Origin: Luidia sarsii
Taxonomy: Eukaryota > Echinodermata > Asteroidea > Paxillosida > Luidiidae
Assembly: GCA_949987565.1 (NCBI GenBank)
Contig: OX465105.1
Location: forward strand, 2,639,496 to 2,703,495
Direction: 5' to 3'
Length of the DNA: 64,000 nt
The notes below the pieces were generated by a model that saw only the letters and a list, made by a program, of their open reading frames with translations, ran no database searches and was not told the origin of the DNA. The position numbers and the translations under genes were made by a program. Positions within the stretch are counted from its first letter, which is position 1. Each line of letters opens with the position of its first letter. Shown here piece after piece: positions 51,840 through 63,179 of the stretch.

Positions 51840-52068
51840 GGAATGTTTGTGGTGACTGTCACTATGTAGCACTTTTCTTTCAATGAGTGTGGCTCTGAAA
51901 ATAGCCGGTAACTCTCATGCATAACATTTCTTTACAGGCTCTTTTCAGAGCAATAATCCTTAATTAGTTAACGGCTTTTTTCAGAGCCACACTCCTTAGA
52001 TACCAGCTCTTTTCAGAGCCACATTCCTCGAAAGAAAAGTGCTACATGGTCTCACTACAAACCTTCCA
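51840..52068. mobile_element. Foldback MITE related to the Penelope-like element ends
   Basis: GGAATGTTTGTGGTGACTGT...ACTACAAACCTTCC, with several GGCTCTTTTCAGAGCCACAC hairpins inside. These match the 3' end of the element at 53240-54707. Confidence 0.7.
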
Positions 52069-52362
52069 CTTCTGGTTGTAATTTGTAGACATACAATGGT
52101 GCGCTTAGAAACAGCCATATTAAGCGCCTTATAAAATGTTATGTGTTATTATTATTGTTCATCTGATTGCAGTATGTCGGGACTTGCTTCTCATGCACAG
52201 CTGTTAATCAGCCAAAGTACTTTTAGTGTTTACATGAAAAGGAAGCAAGACCTGATTTTTTAGGAGTTCACTGTTTGGCTGTCATGTTCATGACCTTGGC
52301 ATGCATAATTCTATCAAGGAATATAACGGGTCAAGAGAGAGCGCTATTACCCCTCTTCCCTT

Positions 52363-52521
52363 TTTCAAAAGTTAGAGGGCCTGATGTTTCAATTCTAGCA
52401 GGACCTGTCTCAAAGGCAAAGGTCCTGCTAGGATCGAAACGTCAGGCCCTCTTACTTTTGAGATTTATGTATATCAGGTCATTTTAGTCAGTGAGCAGTT
52501 TGCAACAGTTTTTTGTATTAA
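52363..52521. repeat. Foldback element with hammerhead-like arms
   Basis: TTAGAGGGCCTGATGTTTCA-ATTCTAGCAGGACC immediately followed by GGTCCTGCTAGGATCGAAAC-GTCAGGCCCTC, then the tail. Palindrome with a very short loop. From 52522 to 53239 I see no gene. Confidence 0.78.
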
Positions 52522-53239
52522 CCTCTTTCCTTTTTGAGACAAAACACATGGCTAATGGAAGTTTACATTTAAACTTGAATCAACGCATTAACTTTTTAAA
52601 CCAAAATGTTCAAAGGAATCTGGCAGCTAACAATGCTGGAATAAATTCAAACAAAAATATAATAGTCTTCCAAAGGATAAACGCAAGTACATATTGGATT
52701 CCTGAAAATTATTTGTGGAGTATATGCCTGTGAATTATAATCCAATGAGTTGAGACTTTTTTTTGTATTTTTTTAAAGCAATCAATTTTTCAAGAATCAG
52801 TAAGCAAAGATTTGATTACATGCTTTGAAAAGGATGTATGTTTTTGCCATCTTCAGATTTTTATTGTTGCTTGCCATCTTTGCAGACTTTCCTGCTTCCT
52901 TTTGTCCCTATCCCTCCTTGCGGACTCGGATGAACTATATCCTCTCTCTCATTTTTTATCAAGGTTTTTTTTTATTTGAGAGTTTTCTTTGATATTTGTG
53001 TTTTTATCTTCTAATCCTACCTGTTGGAGAAGTAACATTAGTTAAAACTGACAAGCTACATGTACAGTACACCCTCTCTTGTCATTCTTTTTTATTCACA
53101 ATCTACTGTACCACGGTTTTTAAGTTGATATTCTAAATTTTGTATTAATGGTGTAATCCAAATCAGAAAGTGGGTGAGCTGTGTTTCGTTATAAACTATT
53201 GTAAACTATTCACACTGATACAGCTTTCTCTGTAAGTGG

Positions 53240-54707
53240 AAGGTTTGCGATGACACCATGTAACACTCCTTCTCTTTTGAGATGGAATGTGCGTCTCTGA
53301 ACAGAGCCAGTAACTCAGCGTTTCGGGCAGTGTGTACTCTCAGATCCACGACCTCTTCAAATTCTGCGTCGTCTCTTCAAACTTCCGGTGGAGACAGGAA
53401 TTCTTTGAGCAGTCGGATGGAACCTCCATGGGATCTCCTGTATCCCCGATTCTGGCGGACATGTTCATGGAGGAGTTTGAGCAGACTGCCTTTGCTACAG
53501 CTGATTTCCAACCGTCATCTGGCCGCACGGCCAAGACAAGCTCCAGTTGTTCCTGGATCATCTCAGTGGGCTGGGTAGCTGCATCCAGTTCACCATGGAT
53601 CAGGTTGAGATGGCAGCATCCCTTTCCTGGATGTGGAGGTATCCAGGCAGCAGAATGGCTCTTCCACTCGGCGGGTCTACTGGAAACCCACGCACGGAGA
53701 CCACTACCCCCATAGCCGGTCTTTCCACCACCCTAGCATCAGACATTCAGTCAACAAGACTCTTGTTTGACATGATGCCCACAGGATCTGCGAAGGAAAC
53801 GACCTACAGGAGGAGATCTGTCGCATCAAGGCAGCCCTACAGAGGAATGGCTACACTGGACACCAGAGTCCGACCCCACCATGACCAAAGGGTCGCCTCT
53901 ACCCAAGGTCCATTGACTGTAGCACGGAAACTCCTGCTGTCACCCTTCCGTACTTGTGCAGTACCTCTCACAAGATCCAACAGGCCCTGAACAAACACAA
54001 CGTCAGGGTTTTCCCACTCAGCACCCAACAAGATCCGGAACCTCACCCAGACCCACAAGGATAGACATGACCTAGATTCCAGACCTTGAGTTTACAAGAT
54101 CCCTTGCACATGCTGCAAAGTGTACGTTGGAGGGACTTGTAGAGATCTCCCTACTAGACTCAACGAACACAATGCCCATGGCAGTAAGAGTGATCAAGTC
54201 TGGGATCATCGAGCATCATCAAAGGACCATGTCATCCAGTTGAGTGGTACCAAACTCTTTACCTGCATCGAGAGATGGCATCTCCGTCGAGCGAGGGAGG
54301 CCATTGAGATCTTCAACCACAACACTGTCTCTCAGGATATCGGTGGTCTCATCAGTGACATATGGTGACCACTTCTGTCCAATGGTTCTTCTATACCCAC
54401 GGACAGCTCCGCCTCATCCATCACCTAGTCTGCCATCACCTGCATCTCCTCTACCCTTGGCATCCACTCACACACTGACACACTCCAGTGAACTTCTCCA
54501 CACCCCAGTTGTTCACACTGGGCAGGAAAGAGTCTCCACGCTCCATTGCTCTCCACAACATTTATAAGCACTGATGTCAGTTGGTATCCAGCAGTCTGCT
54601 GACAAGGGGCAGAGTACACACTGCACGAAACGTTGAGTTACCGGCTCTTTTCAGAGCCACACACTCCTCCTATGAGATGTGTTATACATGGCGTCACCGC
54701 AAACATT
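53240..54707 (+). mobile_element. Penelope-like retroelement with GIY-YIG end, inactive
   Basis: Reverse-transcriptase block at about 53340-53500: QIHDLFKFC, then EQSDGTSMGSPVSPILADMF and MEEFEQ, the fingers/palm signature of Penelope. It resumes with VIWPHGQDKLQLFLDHL and PFLDVEVS, but the block with the catalytic YxDD between them is deleted. Several frameshifts and a stop follow. The C-terminal endonuclease at 54092-54366 is better kept: KIPCTCCKVYVGGTCRDLPT, RLNEH, and ERWHLRRAREAIEIFNHNT...GGLISDIW, a GIY-YIG fold with the Cys/His cluster of EN+ Penelope elements. The whole lies between inverted ends of about 100 bp (GGAAGGTTTGCGATGACACC...). Near the 3' end is a hammerhead-like motif. 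Confidence 0.88.
54599..54636 (+). ncRNA. Hammerhead-like motif in the Penelope-like element
   Basis: CTGACAAGG, stem GGCAG / CTGC with loop AGTACACA, then CGAAACGTTG. The GAAA and stem II are intact; the CUGANGA box has G changed to A, so it is probably not catalytic. Penelope-like elements are known to carry hammerhead ribozymes in their terminal repeats. The inverted 5' end (53300-53340) contains only the GAAAC side. Confidence 0.5.
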
Positions 54708-55708
54708 CCATTTGGTACTTCCACCATGCAAACCTTCCTTAGTATTGTCTAAGTTTCTCTGTAATTGGGTGTACACTGAAAAGGTGGCCTTGTGTCCCTA
54801 TCCCTCCTTGCGGACTTGGGTGAACTATATCCCTCTTTCATTTTTCATTGAGGTTGCATGATTTGAGAGTTTACTTTGATTTTGTTTATCTTCTAATCCT
54901 ACGTGTTGGAGAAGTAACACTAGTTAAATCTTACAAGCTACATGTACAGTACACTCTCTCTTGTCATTCATTATTGTGTGTAAATCTACATCGGCTGTTA
55001 TAGTTGTCCTAGATTTTCTTTTATCTAGTTTGTTGTGCATAGCAGTATTGTTTTTGTACGTTGTGTAAGAACTGATTTTACAAGGAGTGCTGAGAATTTA
55101 AGACCAGAAATCATATTGTGCCTGGTGAATGAGTATCCTGAACATGACACTTAAGAGTACTTGATCTGAATAGGAAGTGCGGACCAGCCCCACCTAGTGG
55201 TAAGTTGGCCTTAATGCGCCTATTTGGTGAGGAGTAGTCAAGGCAAGTGTCAGTATAACAACTTCATAATTATTTGGTCAGGCTGTATTGCAAAGGACAC
55301 TCCACAAACTGAGCCCCCAACACTGTTCCACAGCACCGTTAATGTGTAGAAGCTTACCACGTACCATTAACAAGGCAATATTTATTTAATGTTTACAATT
55401 ATGTAAATGCATGTAGCTGTGTTAATCTACGGGAAGTGTATGAAATACCGGTTGGAAGCACTTTATAAGACTAACTTGTACAAATTATAAAATGAGGCAC
55501 AAGCTTTCGTAGCTACAGCTGCTTCAGTGCATCTAATGAAGTAGATGTAAGTACGAAAGTTCATGCCTCATTTTTGATACTTTAGTTTTTTATATTAATG
55601 GGCACTTATAGCATTACATGTCTGTCAGAATGGACACTCCTGGCACGATGGGCTGTAGCCTTTGTCTTATCAAGTGCTTCTACCAAGTATTGCAATATTT
55701 GTTTTTCT
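54708..55708. other. No gene recognised; repeated unique-looking blocks
   Basis: TGTCCCTATCCCTCCTTGCG and the following ~180 bp at 54790-54970 match 52902-53095, i.e. both sides of the Penelope-like element carry a direct repeat of about 190 bp. Near 55495-55575 is a small inverted repeat (TGAGGCACAAGCTTTCGTA / TACGAAAGTTCATGCCTCA). Confidence 0.6.
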
Positions 55709-55858
55709 TCAAAAGTTAGATGGCCTGATGTTTGGATCCTAGCAGGACCTTTCGCAAAGGCCTTTGAGAAAGGTCCTTCTAGGATCGAAGCATCATCAGG
55801 CTATCTAACTTTTGAGATTTATGTATTGAATGTTTAGTCAGTGACTGTTTGCAACAGT
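55709..55858. repeat. Foldback element with hammerhead-like arms, diverged
   Basis: AAAGTTAGATGGCCTGATGT-TTGGATCCTAGCAGGACC and the inverted arm AAGGTCCTTCTAGGATCGAAGC. More mutated than other copies. Confidence 0.7.
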
Positions 55859-57907
55859 TTTCGTTTTGACTTGTTTTTGGGGTGTGTTTTTTTTTGCGGG
55901 GAGGGGGGGCTGCGGAAGAAATTAACTTGGTTACTATTGGTTTATATTTTCTATCAATTATTATCTCTTAGCTTTTAGAGCAAACCAGAGACAGTGCTAG
56001 ATGCTCTTTAGAATAAATACCACAATGGCTGATATCAGAGCTTTTCAATGTTTTCCTCTTTACAAAGATGAAGCAAAGGTCTAAGGCAGTCTGCCTGTGT
56101 TTGGTCTCTGAAGGTCGGAGGAAACCTCTCCCACAAATCACTCCAAGGGGCTGGGCAGTGTCTTTTCTAGGCCTGGTGTTTTCATCTTCCTGCAAAAAAT
56201 AGTTCAAGGAGTGATTGAATCTTATTTGTTCACTGTCAGCAGCCAAGTCTGTCTGTTCCATTGTTTCCACCTTCTAATTTCTGACACCTTTCCGAGAGCT
56301 GTCTTGAATATGCTGTCTTCCACAAAGTACACCACTGACTGACCTCAGAGAAAATTGAATCTCGCAGCAATTGGGACGGTAAAGAGTCTGGGCCAACCAT
56401 GTTGCTTCAGCTTCTTCCTATCTAACTGCCCTCAATTTGCTGAGACTGCTTCTGATTCCTGTCCTTATTCTTGTCTCAAGGTAGACCTTTTTCCAGCCTT
56501 ACTTGGCATCTTTGGGGAAGGAAAGTATTTTCCACCTGGCCTCGTTACCCCCACCTTTACCAGTGGCCCTGTGAAGAGGTTTCTTATCCTGTCTTATCAT
56601 GTCAGGATCAATCAAGCAAAGGTTATTGACAGGTTTTAACATTACCATACTTCCAGAAATATCCGACTCTTCATCATTTTTTCAACTCTGTTTTCTTTAT
56701 TTTGAGAAGGAAAGTCCTCAAGAAGGATTTGCCCTACTCAACGTGTAATTAAACACTATGTTCAGTGCTTTGTCCAATTACCTGCTTAAAAAATATAGGC
56801 AGCTTGGGTGGGATTCAGTTGTGTGACTCCTGCTTTCTAGTGCAGATGTCTTAACCACTATGCTTTTCAAGGGTGTGTGCTTTTCAAATCTGATTCTGTT
56901 TGTAATTTACATGTCGAATATGGCAAACCCTTCTTAGTACATTCCACTCAATACAAACTCTTATCAAAGAAACTCTTGTTTTCTCCTGCTTTGTCTTATG
57001 GCCCCCACCATTGCCACTTGTCTTGTGAAGAGGTTTAAATCCTTGCGTCAGGATTAATGAATGCTCTTGCCAGTCTCCCCTCTATTTTCCTCTTACTTTG
57101 TCATCACTTTTCTTGAGTCAGACCTACCTTCAAAATCTTTCACCTTCTCTTTCTCTTCAACTTAATTCCTTTCTGGGAGAGGGATCTCTTTCCCCCCGAC
57201 TTTGTGACCCTGACCTTTGTCAATAGCCCTGTGATGAGGGTTGTATCCTTGTTTCAGGGTCAAGGAAAGTTTCTTGCCAGTCTTCCCTATATTTTTCCTC
57301 TTTAATCCTTATCCTTTTCCTTGAGTCAGATCTACTTCCACCATTCCATTGTGGAGCACACTTTCACTCAGATTTCATACTGTCAATTGACAGGGAGAAG
57401 TAGTAAGCATCCACGATGGACCAGTGCTTTGCATGAGCTGTCTGTGAGCTCATACAGATTTACCAACACCGTGCAGTTCCCAAGACTCGAGTTGCCTTCA
57501 TGGGTTATATAGCCTGGCAGACAGTCTTCCAGATCCTGTCCTAAGTGGTCACGCATAGCATAGACTGCTCACCCTCTCCCATCCTTAGTTTCCCTCACTC
57601 AGCTCCCCCATGGGATCTGTACCCTTGGCACTAGCCTGGCTGCTGGCTCTCTCATGGTGCACTCACCAGTGGCACAGCTGAGTGAACAACCCAACACTAC
57701 CCTCTCTGGCAGTGCTGCAGTTTCCCAACCTACATGCATCTGGTGCATCATGTTCCCCTGAGTTGAGATAGTCCCTTCTCCAGTATTCCTTCTGCTAGAC
57801 TGCTCTAACTTCAATAATTTTCTCTCAAAGACTGAGGAAGCACTGTATTCAGCTACTTTCTAACCCTCCACCGTACGTTGTGTTTGGGGATTTGCACATT
57901 TTTTCTT
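55859..57907. other. No gene recognised
   Basis: Pyrimidine-rich on the + strand, with repeated GACCYTGACCTTTGYCARTRGCCCTGTGA-like phrases (56540, 57000, 57200), so probably an old, diverged tandem repeat of about 200-450 bp. Frames are below 105 codons without motifs. Confidence 0.45.
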
Positions 57908-57919
57908 GTATCATTTCAG

Positions 57920-58003
57920 ATGCAGTCTGGTGGATGAGGAGGAGTCAAATGAGGAGTTGGAGCTGGAGGAGGTTGGGACCAACAATTGCATGATGAAGGC
58001 GGT
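57920..58003 (+). CDS. Possible acidic exon at the start of the terminal array
   Basis: Acceptor cttgtatcatttcag|ATGCAG, possible donor GGCGGT|gtaagt. The frame reads CSLVDEEESNEELELEEVGT-NNCMMKA, with ten Glu in a row of twenty. In the later array copies the same stretch lacks the acidic part and carries TGA where this one has TGC, so this copy may be the parent exon. Family unknown. Confidence 0.35.
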
Positions 58004-58239
58004 GTAAGTACCAGACAATGGCCCAGTCTGACTTCCCAACAAGAACTTCAGCAGCAAGGAGCTGAGGAACCTTGCAGAAGACATGAGAGACCTGGGCTTC
58101 ATGGAGTGGATCAGCAAGGACTATCTGTCTTCTGGTAATTATTTGCCTATATTGAGTCAGTTGAAGTGTAGACACATTCTTCATTCATTACATAAGCTAT
58201 GATTGGAAAAACTGTGCAGATAACTTTAGATGAGGACTG

Positions 58240-58570
58240 CCTCTTCCCCTGCCTCCCCCTCTACCTCCCCCTCTGCCTCCCACTCTGCTCCCCCTCTGCC
58301 TCCCACTCTGCTCCCCCTCTTCCTCCCCCTCTTCCTCCCCTCTTCCTCCCCCTCTTCCTCCCCTCTTCCTCCCCCTCTTCCTCCCCCTCTACCTCCCCCT
58401 CTACCTCCCCCTCTACCTCCCTCTACCTCCCTCTCTACCTCCCCATATACCTCCTCCTCGACCTCTACCTCCACGTCCGCATCCCCCTCTGCCCCCCATT
58501 TGCCTCCACTCTGCCTCCACTCTGCCTCCCCTCTGCCTTCCCTCTTCCTCTCCCTCTGCCTCTACCTCTC
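58240..58570. repeat. Polypyrimidine tract (CCTCCCCCTCT)n
   Basis: About 330 bp almost free of A and G on the + strand apart from TACC/TGCC units. It expands between cores 1 and 2. Confidence 0.9.
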
Positions 58571-59309
58571 TACTTTCACCTCTTTTATCACGACACTGCA
58601 CTCTATTTGATTTTCCTGCCCTCAGGAGGCAATGTTGGGACCAACAATTGAATGAAGGTGGTGTAAGTACCAGACAATGGCCCAGTTTGACTTACCAACA
58701 AGAACTTCAGCAGCCAGGAGCTGAGGAACCTGGCAGAAGACATGAGAGACCTGGGCTTCATGGAGTGGATCAGCAAGGACTATCTGTCTTCTGGTAATTA
58801 TTTGCCTATATTGAGTCAGTTGAAGTGTAGACACATTCTTTATTGATGACATGAGGCTATAATTGAAAAAGCTGTAAAGAAAACGTTAGGTAAAGACTGC
58901 CTCTGCCTCTGCATCTGCCTCCCTTGCTGTCTCCTCTCTGCCTTCCTTCTTCCTCTTCCTCTGCCTCTACCTCTCTACTTTAACCTCTTCTTTTATCACG
59001 ACACTGCACTCTATTTGATTTTCCCGCCCTCAGGAGGCAAGGTTAGGACCAACAATTGAATGATGAAGGCGGCGAAAGTACCAGACAATGGCCCAGTCTG
59101 ACTTCCCAACAAGAACTTCAGCAGCCAGGAGCTGAGGAACCTGACAGAAGACATGAGAGACCTGAGCTTCATGGAGTGGATCAGCAAGAACTATCTGTCT
59201 TCTGGTAATGATTTGCCTATATTAAATCAGTTGAAGTGTAGACACATTCTTCATTCATTACATAAGCTATGATAGGAAAAACTGTGCAGATAACTTTAGA
59301 TAAGGACTG

Positions 59310-60310
59310 CCTCTCCATCTTCCACTGCCTCCCCCTCTACCTCTCCCTGTGCCTCTACCTCCCGCTTTACCTCCCCCTTTGCCTCCCCTCTGCTTCCCCC
59401 TCTACCTCCCCTCTACCTCCCCCTTTGCCCCCCTCTGCCCCCCTCTATCTTCTCCTCTGCCTCTCCCTGTGGCTCCCCTCTGGCTCCCCTCTGCCTCCCC
59501 TCTGCCTCCCCTCTTTCTCCCTGTCTGTTTCCCCTCTGGTTCCCTCTCTGCTTCCACCTCGGTCTCCCCCTCTGCCTCTCCCTCTGGCTCCCCTCTGGCT
59601 CTCCCTCTGCCTCTCCCTCTGCCTCTACCTCTGCCTCTCCCTCTGCCCCCCCCCCTCTGGCTCCCCTCTGCCTCCCCTCTTTCTCCCTGTCTGTTTCCCC
59701 TCTGGTTCCCTCTCTGCTTCCACCTCGGTCTCCCCCTCTGCCTCTCCCTCTGGCTCCCCTCTGGCTCCCCTCTGGCTCCCCTCTGCCTCCCCTCTTTCTC
59801 CCTGTCTGTTTCCCCTCTGGTTCCCTCTCTGCTTCCACCTCGGTCTCCCCCTCTGCCTCTCCCTCTGGCTCCCCTCTGGCTCTCCCTCTGCCTCTCCCTC
59901 TGCCTCTACCTCTGCCTCTCCCTCTGGCCCCCCCCCCCCTCTGGCTCCCCTCTGCCTCCCCTCTTTCTCCCTGTCTGTCTTCCCTCTTGATCCCTCTGGC
60001 TCCCTCTCTGCCTTCCCCTCTGTCTCCCTATCTGTCTCCCCTCTGGTTCCCTCTCTGCTTCCACCTTGGTCTCCCCCTCTGCCTCTCCCTCTGCCTCTCC
60101 CTCTGCCTCTCCCTCTGCCTCTCCCTCTGGCTCCCCCTCTGGCTCTCCTCTGCCTCCCCTCTGCCTCCCTGTCTGTCTTCCCTCTTGATTCCTGTGGCTC
60201 CTTCTCTGCCTTCCCCTCTGTCTCCCTGTCTGTCTCCCCCCTGGTTCCCCCTCTGCTCCCCTCCCTCTCCCCTCTGTGTCCTTTGTCTCCCCCTCTGCCT
60301 CCCCTCTCTA
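59310..60310. repeat. 1-kb polypyrimidine tract with longer sub-repeat
   Basis: CCTCTGGCTCCC/TCTGCCTC units with few A. A longer block (TTTCTCCCTGTCTGTTTCCC...CACCTCGGTCTCCCCCTCTG) recurs about every 120-240 bp. It explains the Pro/Leu/Ser-rich frames of up to 360 residues and the Arg/Gly/Glu-rich - strand frames, which I do not consider genes. Confidence 0.93.
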
Positions 60311-63179
60311 CTTTCACCTTTTCCTTTATCATGACACTGCACTCTTTTTGATTTTCCTGACCCTCAGGAGGCGATGTATGGACCATCAAATCTATGATGA
60401 AGCCGGTGAAAGCTCCAGACAATGGCCCAGTCTAACTTCCCAACAAGAACTTCAGCAGCAAGGAGCTGAGGAACCTGACAGAAGACATGAGAGACCTGAG
60501 CTTCATGGAGTGGATCAGCAAGGACTATCTGTCTTCTGGTAATTATTATATAAGTGTAGACACATTCTTTGTTGATGACATGAGGCTATAATTGAAAAAA
60601 CTGTAAAGAAAACGTTAGGTAAAGACTGCCTCTGCATCTGCCTCTCCCTCTGCCTATCTCTGCCTCACCCTCTGCCTATCTCTGCCACCCTCTCTGCCTA
60701 TCTCTGCCTCACCCTCTGCCTCCCCCATTTGCCTCCCCCATTTGCCTCCCCCTCTGCCTCCCCATCTGCCTCCCTCGCTGCCTCCTCTCTGCCTTCTTCC
60801 TCTCCCTCTGCCTCTATCTCTCTACTTTCACCTCGTTTATCACGACAGTGCACTCTATTTGATTTTCCCGCCCTCAGGAGGCAAGGTTAGGACCAACAAT
60901 TGAATGATGAAGGCGGCGAAAGTACCAGACAATGGCCCAGTCTGACTTCCCAACAAGAACTTCAGCAGCCAGGAGCTGAGGAACCTTGCAGAAGACATGA
61001 GAGACCTGGGCTTCATGAATCAGTTGAAGTGTAGACACATTCTTCATTCATTACATAAGCTATGATAGGAAAAACTGTGCAGATAACTTTAGATTAGGAC
61101 TGCCTCTCCATCTTCCACTGCCTCCCCCTCTACCTCCCCCTCTACCTCCCTGTCGACCTCCCCCTCTGCGTCCCCCTCTGCCCCCCCCCCCCCATCTGCC
61201 TCCACTCTGCCTTCCCCTCTACCTCCCCCTCTGCCTCCTCTGTCCCTTCCCTCTTCCTCTCCCTCTCCCTCTGCCTTTCTACTTTCACCTCTTTTATCAT
61301 GACACTGCACTCTATTTGATTTTCTTGCCCTCAGGAGGCAATGTTGCGACCAACAATTGAATGAAGGCAATAGCCCAGTCTGACTTCCCAACAAGAACTT
61401 CAGCAGCCAGGAGCTGAGGAACCTTGCAAAAGACAAGAGAGACCTGGGCTTCATGGAGTGGATCAGCAAGAACTATCTGTCTTCTGGTAATTATTTGCCT
61501 ATATTCAATCAGTCGAAGTTTAGACACATTCTTTTTTGATGACATGAGGCTATAATTAGAAAAGCTGTAAAGAAAACATTAGGTAAAGACTGCCTCTGCA
61601 TCTGCATATGCCACTCTCTCTGCCTCACCCTCTGCCTCACCCTCTGCCTCACCCTCTGCCTCCTCTCTGCTTTCTTCCTCTCCCTCTGCCTATATCTCTC
61701 TACTTTCACCACTGCCTCTGCCTCTGCATCTGCCTCCCTTGCTGCCTCCTCTCTGCCTTCCTTCTTCCTCTTCCTCTGCCTCTACCTCTCTACTTTAACC
61801 TCTTCTTTTATCACGACACTGCACTCAATTAAATTTTCCTGCCGTCAGGAGGCAATGTTGGGACCAACAATTGAATGATGAAGGCGGCGAAAGTACCAGA
61901 CAATGGCCCAGTCTGACTTCCCAACAAGAACTTCAGCAGCCAGGAGCTGAGGAACCTTGCAGAAGACATGAGAGACCTGGGCTTCATGGAGTGGATCAGC
62001 AAGGACTATCTGTCTTCTGGTAATTATTTGCCTATATTGAATCAGTTGAAGTGTAGACACATTCTTCATTCAATACATAATCTATGATTGGAAAAAATGT
62101 GCAGATAACTTTAGATAAGGACTGCCTTTTCCCCTACCTCCCCCTCTGCCTCCTCTCTGCCTTCCATCTTCCTCTTCCTCTGCCTCTGTCTCTCTACTTT
62201 CACCTCGTTTATCATGACACTGCACTCTATTTACTTTTCCTGCCCTCAGGAGGCAAGGTTAGGACCAACAATTGAATGATGAAGGCGGCGAAAGTACCAG
62301 ACAATGGCCCAGTCTGACTTCCCAACAAGAACTTCAGCATCCAGGAGCTGAGGAACCTTGCAGAAGACATGAGATACCTGGGCTTCATGGAGTGGATCAG
62401 CAAGGATTATCTGTCTTCTGGTAATTATTTGCCTATATTGAGTCAGTTGAAGTGAAGACACATACTTTATTCATTACATGCAGCTGTAATTAGAAAAAAC
62501 TGTGAATAAAACTTTATGTAAGGACTGCCTCTCCATCTGCCAGTGCCTCTGCCTCTGCCTTCCGTCTTTCTCACTCTCTGCCTCCCTCTGTGTCTCCCCC
62601 TCTTTCTCTCCATCTGTCTCCCCTCTGGCTGCCCTGTGCCTTCCCTGTGCCTCCCTATCTACCTCCCCATTTGTCTCCCCTCTAGCTCCCATCTGGCTTG
62701 TCTCTGCCTCCCCTCTGATTCCCCCTCTGCCTCCCTCTCTACCTCCCACTCTGGCTCCCCTCTGGCTCCCTCTCTGGCTCCATCTCTGCCTCCCTCACTG
62801 CCTCCCTCTCTGCCTCCCCTCTGCCTCCCCCTCTGCCTTCCCTCTTCCTCTTCCTCTGCCTCTCTACTTTCATCTCTTCTTTTATCACGACGCTGCACTC
62901 TATTTGATTTTCCTGCTCGCAGGAGGCAAGGTTAGGACCAACAATTGAATGATGAAGGCGGCGAACGTACCAGTCTGACTTACCAACAAGAACTTCAGCA
63001 GCAAGGAGCTGAGGAACCTTGCAGAAGACATGAGAGACCTGAGCTTCATGGAGTGGATCAGCAAGGACTATCTGTCTTCTGGTAATTATTTGCCTATATT
63101 CAATCAGTTGAAGTTTAGACACATTCTTCATACATTACATGTGCTATGATAGGAAAAACTGTGCAGATAACTTTAGATA

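Larger units (their letters stand above)
57955..63100 (+). repeat. Tandem array of nine exon-like cores with two alternating linkers
   Basis: Cores start near 57960, 58625, 59035, 60365, 60880, 61330, 61850, 62250 and 62925. Each is preceded by TTTTCCTGCCCTCAG (acceptor-like) and ends TCTTCTG|gtaatt (donor-like). Between these a frame reads KVPDNGPV, stop, LPNKNFSSKELRNLAEDMRD, LGFMEWISKDYLSS. Linkers after the cores alternate: type A (CATTACATAAGCTATGAT..GTGCAGATAACTTTAGAT) after cores 1, 3, 5, 7, 9; type B (GATGACATGAGGCTATAATT..AAAGAAAACRTTAGG) after 2, 4, 6, and a relative after 8. Core 5 is truncated. Length varies because the pyrimidine tracts expand. Confidence 0.9.

Noticed and set aside
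58199..60422. Long Pro/Leu/Ser frames (+) and Arg/Gly/Glu frames (-) in the last 6 kb
   Set aside because: Produced by polypyrimidine repeats; several frames are open together on both strands.
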